Of a stretch of 64,000 bases of DNA, positions 1 to 11,425 are shown piece by piece. The position numbers and the translations under genes were made by a program. Source of the stretch: Nemertoderma westbladi (Eukaryota; Xenacoelomorpha; Nemertodermatida; Nemertodermatidae); NCBI GenBank assembly GCA_032718475.1, contig JAUCBJ010007164.1:1-64000 (forward strand), in the 5' to 3' direction. The notes beneath the pieces were generated by a model. The model searched no databases. It was given only the letters and a program-made list of their open reading frames with translations, and was not told the origin of the DNA. The stretch's first letter is position 1. Every line of letters begins with the position of its first letter.

Positions 1-1500
1 GTTAGGTGTGTAGGTGTTAGTTGTACAGTAGGATGTGTATTGTGTAGGTAAGATGTGTTAGGTTAGTTCTACATCCCCCACTGCCCTATCCCCATAGTAA
101 CACGTTCGTGGGGCCTTCGCGCAGGACGAGGCTCAGTTATCAGATACAGATTAAAACTGAGCAATAAATAAGAAATTTAACCAAACTGCCAATAAGAATA
201 AATCAAAGGAGAGAGGAAATTTGCTTAAATAATCAGATGGCACCAGCTGAGCCCAGTCAGCCAGTTGTTAATAATAGAAAAATATCGGCTGTAAATACAG
301 TTTGTTTTACACAAAGATGACAAGGGCGTTACATCCTGTTGTATAAGAAATATAAAAATGTAACACAAAATACAAGACTATCGGCTAATCGGGAGGAATA
401 TGTAACTAAACCTCCCTGACTGTAGTCCTCCAATAATTACCATGATTATTATTCATAAAATTTTAAAATAAGTATCATCGTGGTCTCTTTGAATACTAGC
501 TGGTATTTTATGTCCAATATAAAGCGCTTCATTTCTTCATCCATGTCGACTTCCTCAAATTCCGAGTATAAATAAATAACAATAACAAAAAAACATAATT
601 ATAAACAGATCAGAGCTATCCAGCTATCGGTATCTCCTCCCAACACAACCAACTCTCTATCCGCCTCGAGCATCGAGAATACGAGAAACTCGATCGAAAT
701 ACCTGCTCATCCCAGTATCCGTCCGTAGTCACCAGACCGCTGCGGTTTATTCCCGTATAACAGTAGAATTCCCGCAGCTTCCGACCCAATTCGACAACGA
801 ATTCGACTCACACTTTCGCGTGGCAGAGAACGTAATCCGGTGTGATACACGTCTGCCCGAGTTTCAACAATTTCCCCCAGGCGATCCCAGGATCCGGCTG
901 TCCGGGCCGCCGCTAAACCCAAATCGCAATCCTCGTCGATTCGTCCAGTCGTCGACGTAAGTCGGAATCTTCCTACCGCACTCCAAGTTGGGTGGCCTGA
1001 GTGAGGCATGAGGAACTTGGCAGTGGCCAGCATTACGATCCGACCGACCGCCGTATTCCCAGTGTAGTAAAGAATCTTACTGACAAGCAAGCAATTCCGT
1101 AGTATTTATTCCTCAGTTAATCGCATCTTGATGCCACTCGGCTGCTCGGGTCCAGATACATCGGACTGTCAGAAGCTGTTTAGTTAAAGACGTTGTTTAG
1201 ATGGCCTTGCCAACGACCAACGACCTGAAGACGGTACCGGTAACTATGTACCACTGTAACAGATAACAGTACCGGTACCGTACTGTAATCCTGTAGTCTC
1301 CTAGCAACCAGCTGATGCCAAGCCTAATAATTTTTGGGTAGATTAATTTATTATAACTGTAAGACAGTTACACAGATGCTGCACTAAGACCCCACGCAAA
1401 TTCAACTTGGAAAATTTCTAAAAACTTTTGCCAGACTACATATGTACCAAGTTTGGATATATTTTATCGAGATTTGGCTGAGTTATTAACGTTTAAAATT
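1..1500. other. Intergenic sequence without a recognisable gene
   Basis: No gene is supported. The first 70 bases are a degenerate GT-rich run. A G+C-richer block at about 600-1140 contains a 127-codon minus-strand open frame (707-1090) with no motif I recognise. It may be a relic of a mobile element, since a minus-strand integrase fragment lies about 1 kb away, but nothing ties the two together. Confidence 0.5.
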
Positions 1501-1669
1501 TGACACAACAGATCAACAGAACAACAGATGAACAGATCAACAGATCAACAGAACAACAGACACACCGATTGAGTTAGTGGTACCTGTATACTAAGCTCGC
1601 TTACTTTCGTCGCTCGCCCCACAATCCACAGTGCAAACTGAAGAATGCTTCAAATTTTTTGATTGAGAA

Positions 1670-1885
1670 CTATTAAGATCTTTGCAGAACTTTGTTATAT
1701 ATCATTAATTCTGCAAAGATCTGCACTGATCTTACTAAAACTCCAGAGATCAGCCATGGTCTTACCAATCCTGCAAAGATCTGCACTGATCGTTACCAAC
1801 CATATTAAGATCATAGAGCAAAGGTGCCAAGATCTTACCAAGACATATAAAGATCTTATGCTAAGAGATCTATAAAGATCTCAGT
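1670..1885. repeat. Degenerate AGATCT-containing tandem repeat
   Basis: The words 'ctgcaaagatctgcactgat' and 'agatcttacca' recur several times here in an imperfect array. A short 'acagatca' array precedes it at about 1505-1560. A weaker set of the same AGATCT words occurs near 9900-10020. No coding signal is seen. Confidence 0.5.
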
Positions 1886-2039
1886 GCAGATTGGTGATGT
1901 TGCAAATCTAGGGTTCATTACAAATTACATTAGGCCTATTTATTACATATCATAAGTATACCAGAATACCATAAACAATATACAATATACAATACAATGA
2001 TACATAACAATGTACAGTGGGTGGTATTAATGAATACTT

Positions 2040-2300
2040 AAAAAGCTGCTCATTAACTTCTGCCACGAACTCACGTCCCTGATCTGACATCACGATCTCC
2101 GGCTCCGCCACCCCGTAGCGAGTCAACAATTCGAACAGAAATTCCGCAACGCGAGTCTTTTCCAGGAAGAGCCTTGGCTTCGGGCCATTTAGTAAAGTCC
2201 AGTCCGTACATGTCATTATATACGCATTTCCCTTCAGCGTCAACGGTAGCGGCCCTATTAAATCGATTCCAATTCGAGACCAAGTCTGGCTCTTAACTTG
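2040..2300 (-). pseudogene. Ty3-type integrase core fragment (broken)
   Basis: Read on the minus strand, this encodes a recognisable piece of a Ty3 (gypsy-like) retrotransposon integrase catalytic core. The first-aspartate motif GIDLIGPLP is followed by FTKWPEAKALP and then the second-aspartate motif MSDQGREF. The downstream glutamate block is missing. The first part and the FTKWPEA part are in different frames, so at least one frameshift splits it. No LTR, protease or reverse transcriptase is seen beside it, so it is an isolated relic. Family assignment rests on these motifs alone. Confidence 0.8.
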
Positions 2301-2764
2301 AATTGAATTAAGAGCAAGGTTCGAATTCAGTTTAGTTACACAAGATAGCCCACGAATGCCCATATAGGGGGGACTGGACGCAATAAAAATCCATCCCTCT
2401 CCAGGGGAAATTCGACGCAAATAACAGCTGATAATGCCCATATAGGGGGGGGGGGGGGGGGGGGGGGGGACTGGACGCAATAAAAATTCATCCCTCTCCA
2501 GTGGAAATTCGACGCAAATAACAGCTGATTACACTCAAAAATAAAACTGTAACCTGTTCTATTGTGCTTAGTTTATTGTTTTGGTTAAAATAACGTGCCA
2601 CTGTAACCTGCTCCTTTCCCTTTGAGAATTTAACATTTAGGAAGGATATTAATTCGCAGCCCTACCATTACCACTGCACTGTCAGCTCATGATTTAGTAT
2701 CTTTAATTCTGAATCTTATCTTAATTTTTTGCAGTTGGGGTGGGGCATTTGGCGCGGAAGGGGG

Positions 2765-2862
2765 TCATTACGCGCTAGGCGAGTATAGCCGGGGGGTTAT
2801 TACGTGCTAGGCGAGTATACCCGGGGGCTCATTACGCGCTAGGCGATTACGCCGGGGGGGGC
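2765..2862. repeat. GC-rich tandem repeat, three units
   Basis: Three imperfect copies of a roughly 44-bp unit containing 'attacgcgctaggcgagtat' followed by a run of G. It is much richer in G+C than its surroundings. No gene or promoter can be assigned. Confidence 0.6.
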
Positions 2863-3234
2863 GTACAGTATTCTACAGGGGGGCAATTTCGACTGGGACA
2901 CCGGGGCTGGCGGACACTGGCTGTCACTTATCCTGCGCCTGTCCTGCATTGTTTATTTGACATAATGTAGCGGCAGCCACACTCTTTAAATCACTTAGCT
3001 TTAAGTAGGCCTACCTGTCTGAAGTCTGCATGTGTGTTGTGCAATTCTTACTGGTCCGCAATGCCTAAATCTCTAAAATCACATACGGATTATTCTCCAT
3101 AGGAATCCATTACATACGCACATACGCATATGTACAGTACATACGGATACGGCAAATGCACACGGATACGGATACGGCGAAAAGTTATACCCCGGTACTG
3201 ATAGCCTGAGAGAACAGCAGTAGAGAAACCGGGG

Positions 3235-4209
3235 GTGTTTGAAAAAAGGTGGACTGGACACAGAAAACATGGACAATGGACAGACCAATCACGGGCGATT
3301 TGCGTCACACAGCATGTCCACCTTTTTCAGCTTTGTTGTCCACCTTTTTCAAATTTGAATAAGGTGGACTGGGTTGAGAAAGAACAGGCAATGAATTGAC
3401 CAATCAGATTGATTTGCACATTATAGCAGCTCTGTCCATGTTTTTTCAAAAAAATTCAGAAGGTTTGTATGGATTATTAATGTTATTATTATCCCCGTTA
3501 TTTGCGTCCACTTTCCCCTGGCCGCTTGGAGACAAGTCCACGCCCCCTGCAAGCCCCCCACCACCATCAACAATTGTCATTTAAATACACTGAATTAGAA
3601 ACGGCAATAATTACAAATAACCACGCCATCAATGTACTGTTCACTCTTCTATAAAAACATTTTATGTTTTATAAGGACAAACGTTTTATGCATACTGAGT
3701 AGAAACTAAAAATAAATGAATGATCATGCGTTCTAATTAATATAATCTATTGAAATGGCAATGTTCTAATAAATTACAAGTTTTAAGTTTGTCACAAAAG
3801 GACTTCTCACTGTATATCTATAATAATACAGTAATTATAATAGTACAATGAGTATGATATAACAGATGACTTGCGGCGAAGTGGCAATGAGGCGAGGTGA
3901 CCAGCACCCCTTCCAGCATGCCCATTATAAATAGATAATTGATACCTGAAAAAGGTGGACAGTCCAATCACTAATAAATAGCATTGCTTTAATACGTTTC
4001 TGATTGGTCAGACTATTATCTATGTTTTTTGTTCATGTGTCCAGTCCACCTTTTTCAAACACACATCTTATTCTCAATTATGTAACTAAGAAAGCGAAAC
4101 TTGAAAATGGTGGACAGACCAATTGCTACAAACTACTTTGCATAATGCGTTTCTGATTGTCTGTCCGTTGTCCATGTTTTCTGTGTCCAGTCCACCTTTT
4201 TCAAACACC
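3235..4209. mobile_element. Non-autonomous inverted-repeat DNA element with 10-bp target duplication
   Basis: The ends are inverted: 'ggtgtttgaaaaaaggtgga' on the left matches the reverse complement of '...tccacctttttcaaacacc' on the right, for about 60-70 bp with few mismatches. The element is flanked by a direct repeat GAGAAACCGG at 3224-3233 and 4210-4219. A 10-bp duplication fits Mutator-like elements best, but family is inferred only from its length. Further copies of the GGTGGACTGG end motif lie inside, near 3312-3380 and 3948-4070, so it looks like a composite. It holds no transposase. Confidence 0.7.
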
Positions 4210-4219
4210 GAGAAACCGG

Positions 4220-5130
4220 TAGCATGGAACCTAACGGTAAATTTCTGGAGGACATAAAAATTCAAAAAAAAAGGACATCATGAGTGATTTAAACGGACAA
4301 TAAAAATTATTGCGTATGCAAAACTCCGCTGTTGCTAAAGATAACTTAGAGTATGGAAAAAACACAGTTGCTTGCCACTTACTGCATGTACAGTAAAACA
4401 TACCTCTTTTGTTTTATGTATACTGTAAATAACATGTTGTTGTTGTGAAAAGACCGCTGTGTGAGGGGGTGGGTAGGGTAACACATAAGGACTATAACCC
4501 CTTAAAGTACTACCGTTAAATGTACAGTGTAGTATTTCGCGCGCACAACAAATTATACTACAGTAACATAACGGGATTATTACCATAACGGGAATGGCAT
4601 ATTACGATTTATGCTTACAGTATATGGGTAGACTTACAATAAGAGTTGGCCTAGGATACGCTACAGTTTGGCGTTGGTAGTGATTCAAACAACTGGAAAT
4701 TAAAGATTGCTTTAACCAAACATGTGGCCTTTCATTTCCTGTAATACAATTAAATACGATATACAGTAGTAGAAAACAACACATAATTATTCCAAATAAT
4801 GTTAAGTCTGTAATTTAATACAATAAACTAGGCCTACATGTTCTGTATGTACAGTTTATGTGTAATACTGTAATACAGTAATTATAGTAAGCTTATAAAT
4901 AAATACCACAAACCTTATTTTAAACGCATTGTACATGCAATAAGTCATGTAGTTTGTTCTGTTAGCAACGGTAGGTTTTATTAACATTATTGTTAGGCAT
5001 TGTTATAGTTATAAATATTAAATATACAGGAGGCCTAACTGTTAGGCCGTACTAAATTATGTCTTCAATATACATACACTACATTATACAGTAGGCCTAC
5101 ACTGGATAAGTAAATAATAAATCAAAGCAG
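4220..5130. other. AT-rich intergenic sequence
   Basis: Short open frames only, with no motif or conserved domain seen. Contains common local words such as 'ctgtacagta' and 'taggcctac' that recur across the window. Confidence 0.5.
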
Positions 5131-5139
5131 CACGCTAAA

Positions 5140-5520
5140 CGGTTTGGGTGAAAATATCGAGGCTTGAAAAATATCGCTAATAAAAATATCGAATGTAATG
5201 ACATACTGTATATGAGTACAGTATTGACAAATATCGCGAATAAAAATTTATTTAGAGTAAAAATATTGCGAGTAAAAATATTGAGACTGGTGAAAATATC
5301 GCTAGTAAAAATATTGGGCGAGTAAAAAATATCGCGAGTAAAATAAATGTACACACAGGGCATACTGTTTGCAGTTAGTGCTTTTGCAAAATATCGAGAT
5401 ATTCTCACTCACAATATTTTTAAACTTGCAATAATATATTTACTCACGATATTTTTTGAACTCGTGATATTATTGATATTTTTCAACACGAGATATTTTT
5501 ACTCGCGATATACAGTATTC
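5140..5520. repeat. Degenerate dyad array of AATATCG units
   Basis: The left half carries about ten copies of words like 'agtaaaaatatcgcg'. The right half carries the reverse-complement words 'cgcgatatttttact'. The array is therefore roughly palindromic around 5370 and could form a long imperfect hairpin. No coding function is supported. Confidence 0.55.
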
Positions 5521-6179
5521 CATGTCTAGATATCACTATAACCCGCTAAACTACTAAAACTTCCAATAGTTCGAATAGGCCTACTCAATAACATTATAAA
5601 ATAACATTCATTGGGTAAATTTTCATACTACTGTATTATTACCAATAACAGAAACTTATGATTACAGTAACTATCAAAAAAATGTTTGCTGTTTGAGTTT
5701 TTATTATTAGAGAAATAAATATCGAACGAAACCAATTATTATTGTGGTGTAGGCCTTATATTTCGTATGGATACCATGGTTCGAGATAATGCAATACGAT
5801 GAGAGATTCCGCCATGTAACAACATGTCATAATCGATTTTCATACTTGTCGAGTAGTAAATAATGAGTATCGATAACAGTATTTGAAAGATAAGAAGCAT
5901 TGTTTGTAACTTCTCAAAATTTGGTGCAAAATTACCACAAATACAGTGGGTTTAAAAAATTAATTAATTTAAAACATCACGGGAAAGGAGCAGGTTACAG
6001 TGGCGGTATTTTCTAACCAAAAGAATAAACGAAACTTTATATCACTTGAGATCATTCCAGAAATGATACTATTCTGACTTGAATGACTATAATGTTGAAC
6101 GAGCAGGAATAGGAGAGGGGGAGGGGGGGGGGGGGGGGGTTGGGGAGGTCTCTGGACTCAATCAAAATTCATCCCTCTC

Positions 6180-7430
6180 CAGGGAAAATCGATACAAATA
6201 AAGCTGATACATCTAAAATCGTTCTATTGTAGGTTAAACTGTAACCTGTTATACTGTAGGTTAAACTGTAACCTGTTCTACTGTAGGTAAAACTGTAACC
6301 TGTTCTACTGTAGGTTAATCTGTAACCTGTTCTACTGTAGGTTAAACTGTAACCTGTTCTACTCTAGGTTAAACTGTAACCTGTTCTACTGTATGTTAAA
6401 CTGCAACCTGTTATACTGTAGGTTAAACTGTAACCTGTTATACTGTAGGTTAAACTGTAACCTGTTCTACTGTAGGTTAAACTGTAACCTGTCTACTGTA
6501 CAGTAGGTTAAACTGTAACCTGTTCTACTGTAGGTTAAACTGTAACCTGTTCTACTGTAGGTTAAACTGTAACCTGTTATACTGTAGGTTAAACTGTAAC
6601 CTGTTCTACTGTAGGTTAAACTGTAACCTGTTCTACTGTAGGTTAAACTGTAACCTGTTCTACTGTAGGTTAAACTGTAACCTGTTCTACTGTAGGTTAA
6701 ACTGTAACCTGTTCTACTGTAGGTTAAACTGTAACCTGTTCTACTGTAGGTTAAACTGTAACCTGTTCTACTGTAGGTTAAACTGTAACCTGTTCTACTG
6801 TAGGTTAAACTGTAACCTGTTCTACTGTAGGTTAAACTGTAACCTGTTCTACTGTAGGTTAAACTGCAACCTGTTCTACTGTAGGTTAAACTGTAACCTG
6901 TTCTACTGTAGGTTAAACTGTAACCTGTTCTACTGTAGGTTAAACTGTAACCTGTTCTACTGTAGGTTAAACTGTAACCTGTTCTACTGTAGGTTAAACT
7001 GCAACCTGTTATACTGTAGGTTAAACTGTAACCTGTTCTACTGTAGGTTAAACTGTAACCTGTTCTACTGTAGGTTAAACTGTAACCTGTTATACTGTAG
7101 GTTAAACTGTAACCTGTTCTACTGTAGGTTAAACTGTAACCTGTTCTACTGTAGGTTAAACTGTAACCTGTTCTACTGTAGGTTAAACTGTAACCTGTTC
7201 TACTGTAGGTTAAACTGTAACCTGTTATACTGTAGGTTAAACTATAACCTGTTCTACTGTAGGTTAAACTATAACCTGTTCTACTGTAGGTTAAACAGTA
7301 ACCTGTTCTACTGTAGGTTAAACTATAACCTGTTCTACTGTAGGTTAAACTGTAACCTGTTCTACTGTAGGTTAAACTATAACCTGTTCTACTGTAGGTT
7401 AAACTGTAACCTGTTCTACTGCGTAGGTTA
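6180..7430. repeat. 27-bp minisatellite, about 46 units
   Basis: A head-to-tail array of the unit 'ttctactgtaggttaaactg' plus 'taacctg' (27 bp), with only scattered substitutions such as tgtaacc/tgcaacc and ttcta/ttata. Because 27 is a multiple of 3 the minus strand stays open for over 300 codons as a SRTGYSLTY repeat. This is an artefact, not a gene. A single unit with the same left-flank sequence (gactggacgcaataaaaatc...) occurs near 2370-2560, so the array grew locally from a dispersed repeat. It ends about 130 bp before the dioxygenase start codon. Confidence 0.9.
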
Positions 7431-7556
7431 TTTTGACGAAGAGTCAAGATAAACTATTAAAGCTGTGTAATTTCTTTTACGATTATTTTGCAACTATTCT
7501 TGATTTATTATTAATTTATTGATTATTCTGTGTGACCATACGAACGACTAAAGAAC

Positions 7557-8654
7557 ATGGAATCAAAGCCTACATGGTCGAAATGGTCAGAACCAGCCAC
7601 CTTAGAAACTGACCCTCAGTGTGTTGATGAGCCTCTACCTCCGAACCTTGTAACCCAATGGCGGGAACAAGGTTACGCGTTAGTAAACGGGTTACTTCCA
7701 GAAACCCTCGTCCAGAAATGTTGCGAGGAGGCTCGGGAAATTCTTTCCTCTTCCGATCCAAACATAAAGGATTTCGGGAGTCCTGATGGCCGGATGGAGT
7801 TCCCCACGGGACTGCAAGGCTGTGACGATGTCGCATTACACCCTCGACTACTAGGAGCGGTAGCACAACTACTGGACATTCCAACCGCGAAGATCCGACT
7901 TACTCAATCAGATGTTTGGCCGAAACACGGGCAACCACCGGATAACGTCCACGACAAAGTGGACAACACGGACCAACGCATTCACTGCGACTACGGTAAC
8001 AACACGTTGGTGCACCCAGCCGACTGGGATCGTCCAGTTGCAGTGGCTGTTGTCGTTTACTACAGCGATGTCGCCACTTCTGGAGGACCCACTACAGTGG
8101 TCCCCCGACTGGGACCTACAGACCCCGTCTACCAGTACCCTCTAGTGGCCATGCCGGGGCAAGCAGGAGCGCCCATGTGGAACGACCGTGCCACAGTGGA
8201 GGCCTGGATGAAGGATAATAGACCAGAGTACTACGAGTTGCGGAAGCAGCTGTACAGTAGAGAGATGCCGGTTCGGTACACACAAGGCACTGTGCTGCTA
8301 TACCGGCACGATGTTTGGCACCGAGGCACTCCGTTGCTACCTGCACCCGCATTCCGTACCATACACTCTCTGAGTTACAAAGTAGCCGGAATAGATAGCT
8401 GGACCCAATGGAACCGCGGCTGGGCGTGGAGCATGTACCGTAGTTACGGGGATACAATGGTTCTGGAATCTCTTCTGTCCAGGATTTCTGTCGAACAAAG
8501 AACAGTGCTGGGTTTTCCGGAAATAAACGATCCATATTGGACAGAGAAGACCATCGAATACGTTAGCGCGAGATTCCAATACTTTGGAATGGACCTTGAG
8601 CCATATCGTCTGGCTCTACAACAGAGAGAAAGAAATATAGAACTTGGAGTATAA
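7557..8654 (+). CDS. Phytanoyl-CoA dioxygenase (PhyH) family Fe(II)/2-oxoglutarate oxygenase
   Basis: An intact 365-codon open frame without introns. The fold is that of the PhyH family, non-haem iron oxygenases that use 2-oxoglutarate to hydroxylate a substrate. The metal-binding triad is visible as H143-C-D145 (in RIHCDYGN) and H255 (in VWHRG), with R267 a candidate for binding the co-substrate. Length is typical of the family. The start is the first ATG of the frame, in context aagaacATGg. There is no obvious N-terminal targeting signal. A C-terminal peroxisomal SKL-type signal is absent (ends ELGV), so true phytanoyl-CoA hydroxylase activity is doubtful and the substrate is unknown. No clear AATAAA is seen in the first 100 bases after the stop. 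Being single-exon, it could be a retrocopy, a transferred gene or a naturally intronless member. Confidence 0.85.
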   Translation: MESKPTWSKWSEPATLETDPQCVDEPLPPNLVTQWREQGYALVNGLLPETLVQKCCEEAREILSSSDPNIKDFGSPDGRMEFPTGLQGCDDVALHPRLLGAVAQLLDIPTAKIRLTQSDVWPKHGQPPDNVHDKVDNTDQRIHCDYGNNTLVHPADWDRPVAVAVVVYYSDVATSGGPTTVVPRLGPTDPVYQYPLVAMPGQAGAPMWNDRATVEAWMKDNRPEYYELRKQLYSREMPVRYTQGTVLLYRHDVWHRGTPLLPAPAFRTIHSLSYKVAGIDSWTQWNRGWAWSMYRSYGDTMVLESLLSRISVEQRTVLGFPEINDPYWTEKTIEYVSARFQYFGMDLEPYRLALQQRERNIELGV

Positions 8655-11420
8655 ACATTATACAGTACATTTAAATTAACTGTAATAAGGGTTTAAGGGT
8701 TCCTTTCAGTCATCGGTTTATTCAATGTGCATATTATCAAGGACTAGTACAGTAGAAGACCTCCCAAAAACTCAACAATAAGATAATAATACGAAATGGA
8801 TGAAGGTTTTAATTTCAACCCATCATTATTAGCGGTAGACTGACTAGAGACTGTCGATGGATTACCGTCTGAACAAAGTTTTGCTGCCGCTGAATGTTTT
8901 ATGGCCAATGGTCTACAGTAGTATGTACAGTATATCTGCCAAGTTTCAGCTTGAACGGATAACAAATAACGAAAAAAATTTCGGTTACCGCACGAAAAAT
9001 ACCTGATATGCCTCTGAACTAAACATATTGTAGGGCCTACTCAACTCCACATCCAAAATAGCGATATAGATTGAGACTTGTATGGTTTTGGGGCAACTTT
9101 ATAATTTGCTATATAATTTTTTATTTGTTTATTTTCAAAAATTTTCACATGATGGGTGCAAGGTGAAACGTTTAGTGTATTTGGGTGGAAGTGGAGTGGA
9201 GTGTAGTTGAGCGGATGTGGAGTGGAGTTTGGTGAAAGTGAGTCAAAGTGGGTGACATTCGGGTGGAAAGTTGGGTGTACTGTAGTAGGTAAAAACAAGT
9301 AGTATTTTTTTTAAGAAAAAAATTATAGAGACATAAATTCAAGCACTATAAATTCAGTTATTCAAGCAGTTTGTCCCCGATTCGCCCCACCTTTAAGTCC
9401 ATTCGCACCATATGACTTTATTTAATGTTTTACAAATGCTGTAATATCAACATCAATATCAAATCAAATCTATTATTCTGTTATTCCAATATCAAAAACA
9501 ATATAGGACATTTCAAAGTTAACACTGTTGTAATACAGTATGCATAGTGCTCTATAATAATATATATAATTAACAACTATACTGTGGTTGGATATGGATA
9601 GTACAGCTAACAGAAGGCAAACTACAGTCCGTGATGCCATCTCAGATTCTCAACTACTGTACATGTCCAATGATCCTTAACGGATCACATGATGATTTTC
9701 GAATGGATGAAATGTCTGAAAGTTAATTACACTTCTCCCATTTCGTTGTTTGTAATCAATTAGGCTGAATATTGGCATAACCTACTGTACATATAATGTA
9801 TGTACAGTACTAGAGACCACAGGCCAGGTCTATATGATTACGTTGATCAACATACGCAATTATCTACCTTAGTTTGATGAATTATTATTTCTACTACAGT
9901 AAGATCTGTACTGTATAACGATCTTATCGATTCTCGTAAAGATCTTCGCCATTTCTGTCATCGCATGTGATACAAGTTCTTTGCAGAATTTCTCTTGACA
10001 TGAACAGATCTTACCAGATCACATTTTAATTTATCAAAAATGTAAGAAGTTCTAAAAAAATTTCCGCTGTTTCGTTGCAAATTAATTAATATAAAGGTCA
10101 TGAAATTTAAAATAAAACTGCTGAAAATACAGTGTCACAATTGTTTTTCTTGTATTCTACAGTATAATACATTTAAAGGATAATTACATTATTATAAGTG
10201 CATAAAACATACTGTATGTATAACAAATAGAACTTAAGTCCATTAACTTTGTACTAATTACTGTACAGTATATACATTGCCATTCCTTATTACAGCAGAA
10301 GTTTCCAATGCGGTCGTTAAGGCTACGTGACCCTCCTGTGTATCAATACCGTTTTAATTTCCACCGCAACACCACAGCGCCAGTTTAGTTTGTACTGTAG
10401 CTTCATTAAGTTGGTGGTATGTAAAGGTATCTGGATCGTCTCTGTCTCTGTCTCTGTCTCTCCTTTGTATACATATTGTTATATTCATCAAAATTCCAGA
10501 TCAAATAGGCCTACGCAATCATTTCCTTAGCAACGTTCATTCGACGTCATCTCATAAACGTTAGATATTCGTTCTAAAATGGTGCGGGTCGATTCGCCCC
10601 TCGACCTATTCTCAACAAGTCTATTCCGGCCTATTCGAAGAAAGAGTCGCAGCCCCCCCCCCCCCCCCAAGACATTATAGTACTGTAGTTTAATAGCTAT
10701 GGAGTTTTACTATCCTCCTACCACATTTTCACACATGCGAGTCCATTATACCAACTACAGTAATTCCATTATTATTAATTAATTTCTCATGTATTTGTAT
10801 TGTACCACATTGTGTAATTGAGCATATTATTTTTTGCAGTTGGTTGTGGCCCTTGTATGTAAGTGTTTGCTTTATTTTATATATCATCTTAATGTGGGAA
10901 ATATATATACTGTTTATTCAATTCCAGTATTCGCCCCAGTAATATAATATACAGTATGTAATATAATAATGAATAGGGTCTATACTATGACTCACTACTG
11001 TATCACTGTTCAAATATTTTTAGCAAATTGAGGTATCATTTTTTATCATTCTAATTCAAAAAATCGAATTATAAAGGCAACAGGTGCACATGTTGGCTAG
11101 TGCGATAATTTACAAATTACAATTACGTGTACTGTACAGCTGTGTAGTATATTGCATACATAGTCCGACAATAGCAGATATATTATTAATGACAACAGCA
11201 TTGCCAAACTCATGGCATAGCTGACACACATAGCATACCTAATATAATCGCACAATAAAACAAATTCCCTCCACCAAGAGTAATATTGCACTTATTATAA
11301 ACATTGCACATATATACTGTATACGATATTCAATATAACCTACAGTACTGTACTTGCTCCTAAATACAATCGTACTGCACCGTTTACAGCAGCCCGCTTC
11401 CAATCCAAGCTAACGCTGAT
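8655..11420. other. Intergenic sequence, no gene seen
   Basis: About 2.8 kb of AT-rich DNA with short open frames only. It includes a GGAGTGGAGT-rich stretch (9185-9250), a short (TCTGTC)n stretch near 10440-10465 and a poly-C run near 10650-10668. Nothing supports a protein or RNA gene. Confidence 0.6.
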
Positions 11421-11425
11421 GGTCC

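Larger units (their letters stand above)
2571..6030. mobile_element. Possible old element bounded by 50-bp inverted repeats
   Basis: Positions 2571-2620 (gtttattgttttggtta ... ctgctcctttccc) and 5981-6030 (gggaaaggagcaggttacag ... aataaac) are imperfect reverse complements. A third, direct copy of the end sequence lies near 35417-35463. The interval contains other repeats and no transposase. It may be a decayed DNA element with terminal inverted repeats, or simply two dispersed repeat copies in opposite orientation. No target duplication was found. Confidence 0.3.

Noticed and set aside
707-1090. 127-codon minus-strand frame as a host gene
   Set aside because: No domain, no splice context and no similarity I recognise; kept only as a note in the intergenic entry.
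6180-7430. CRISPR-like regular repeats
   Set aside because: There are no spacers: units abut directly. The genome is eukaryotic.
6467-7447. 326-codon minus-strand frame encoding SRTGYSLTY repeats
   Set aside because: It is an exact translation of a 27-bp minisatellite; the frame is open only because the unit is a multiple of three. No unique sequence or domain.
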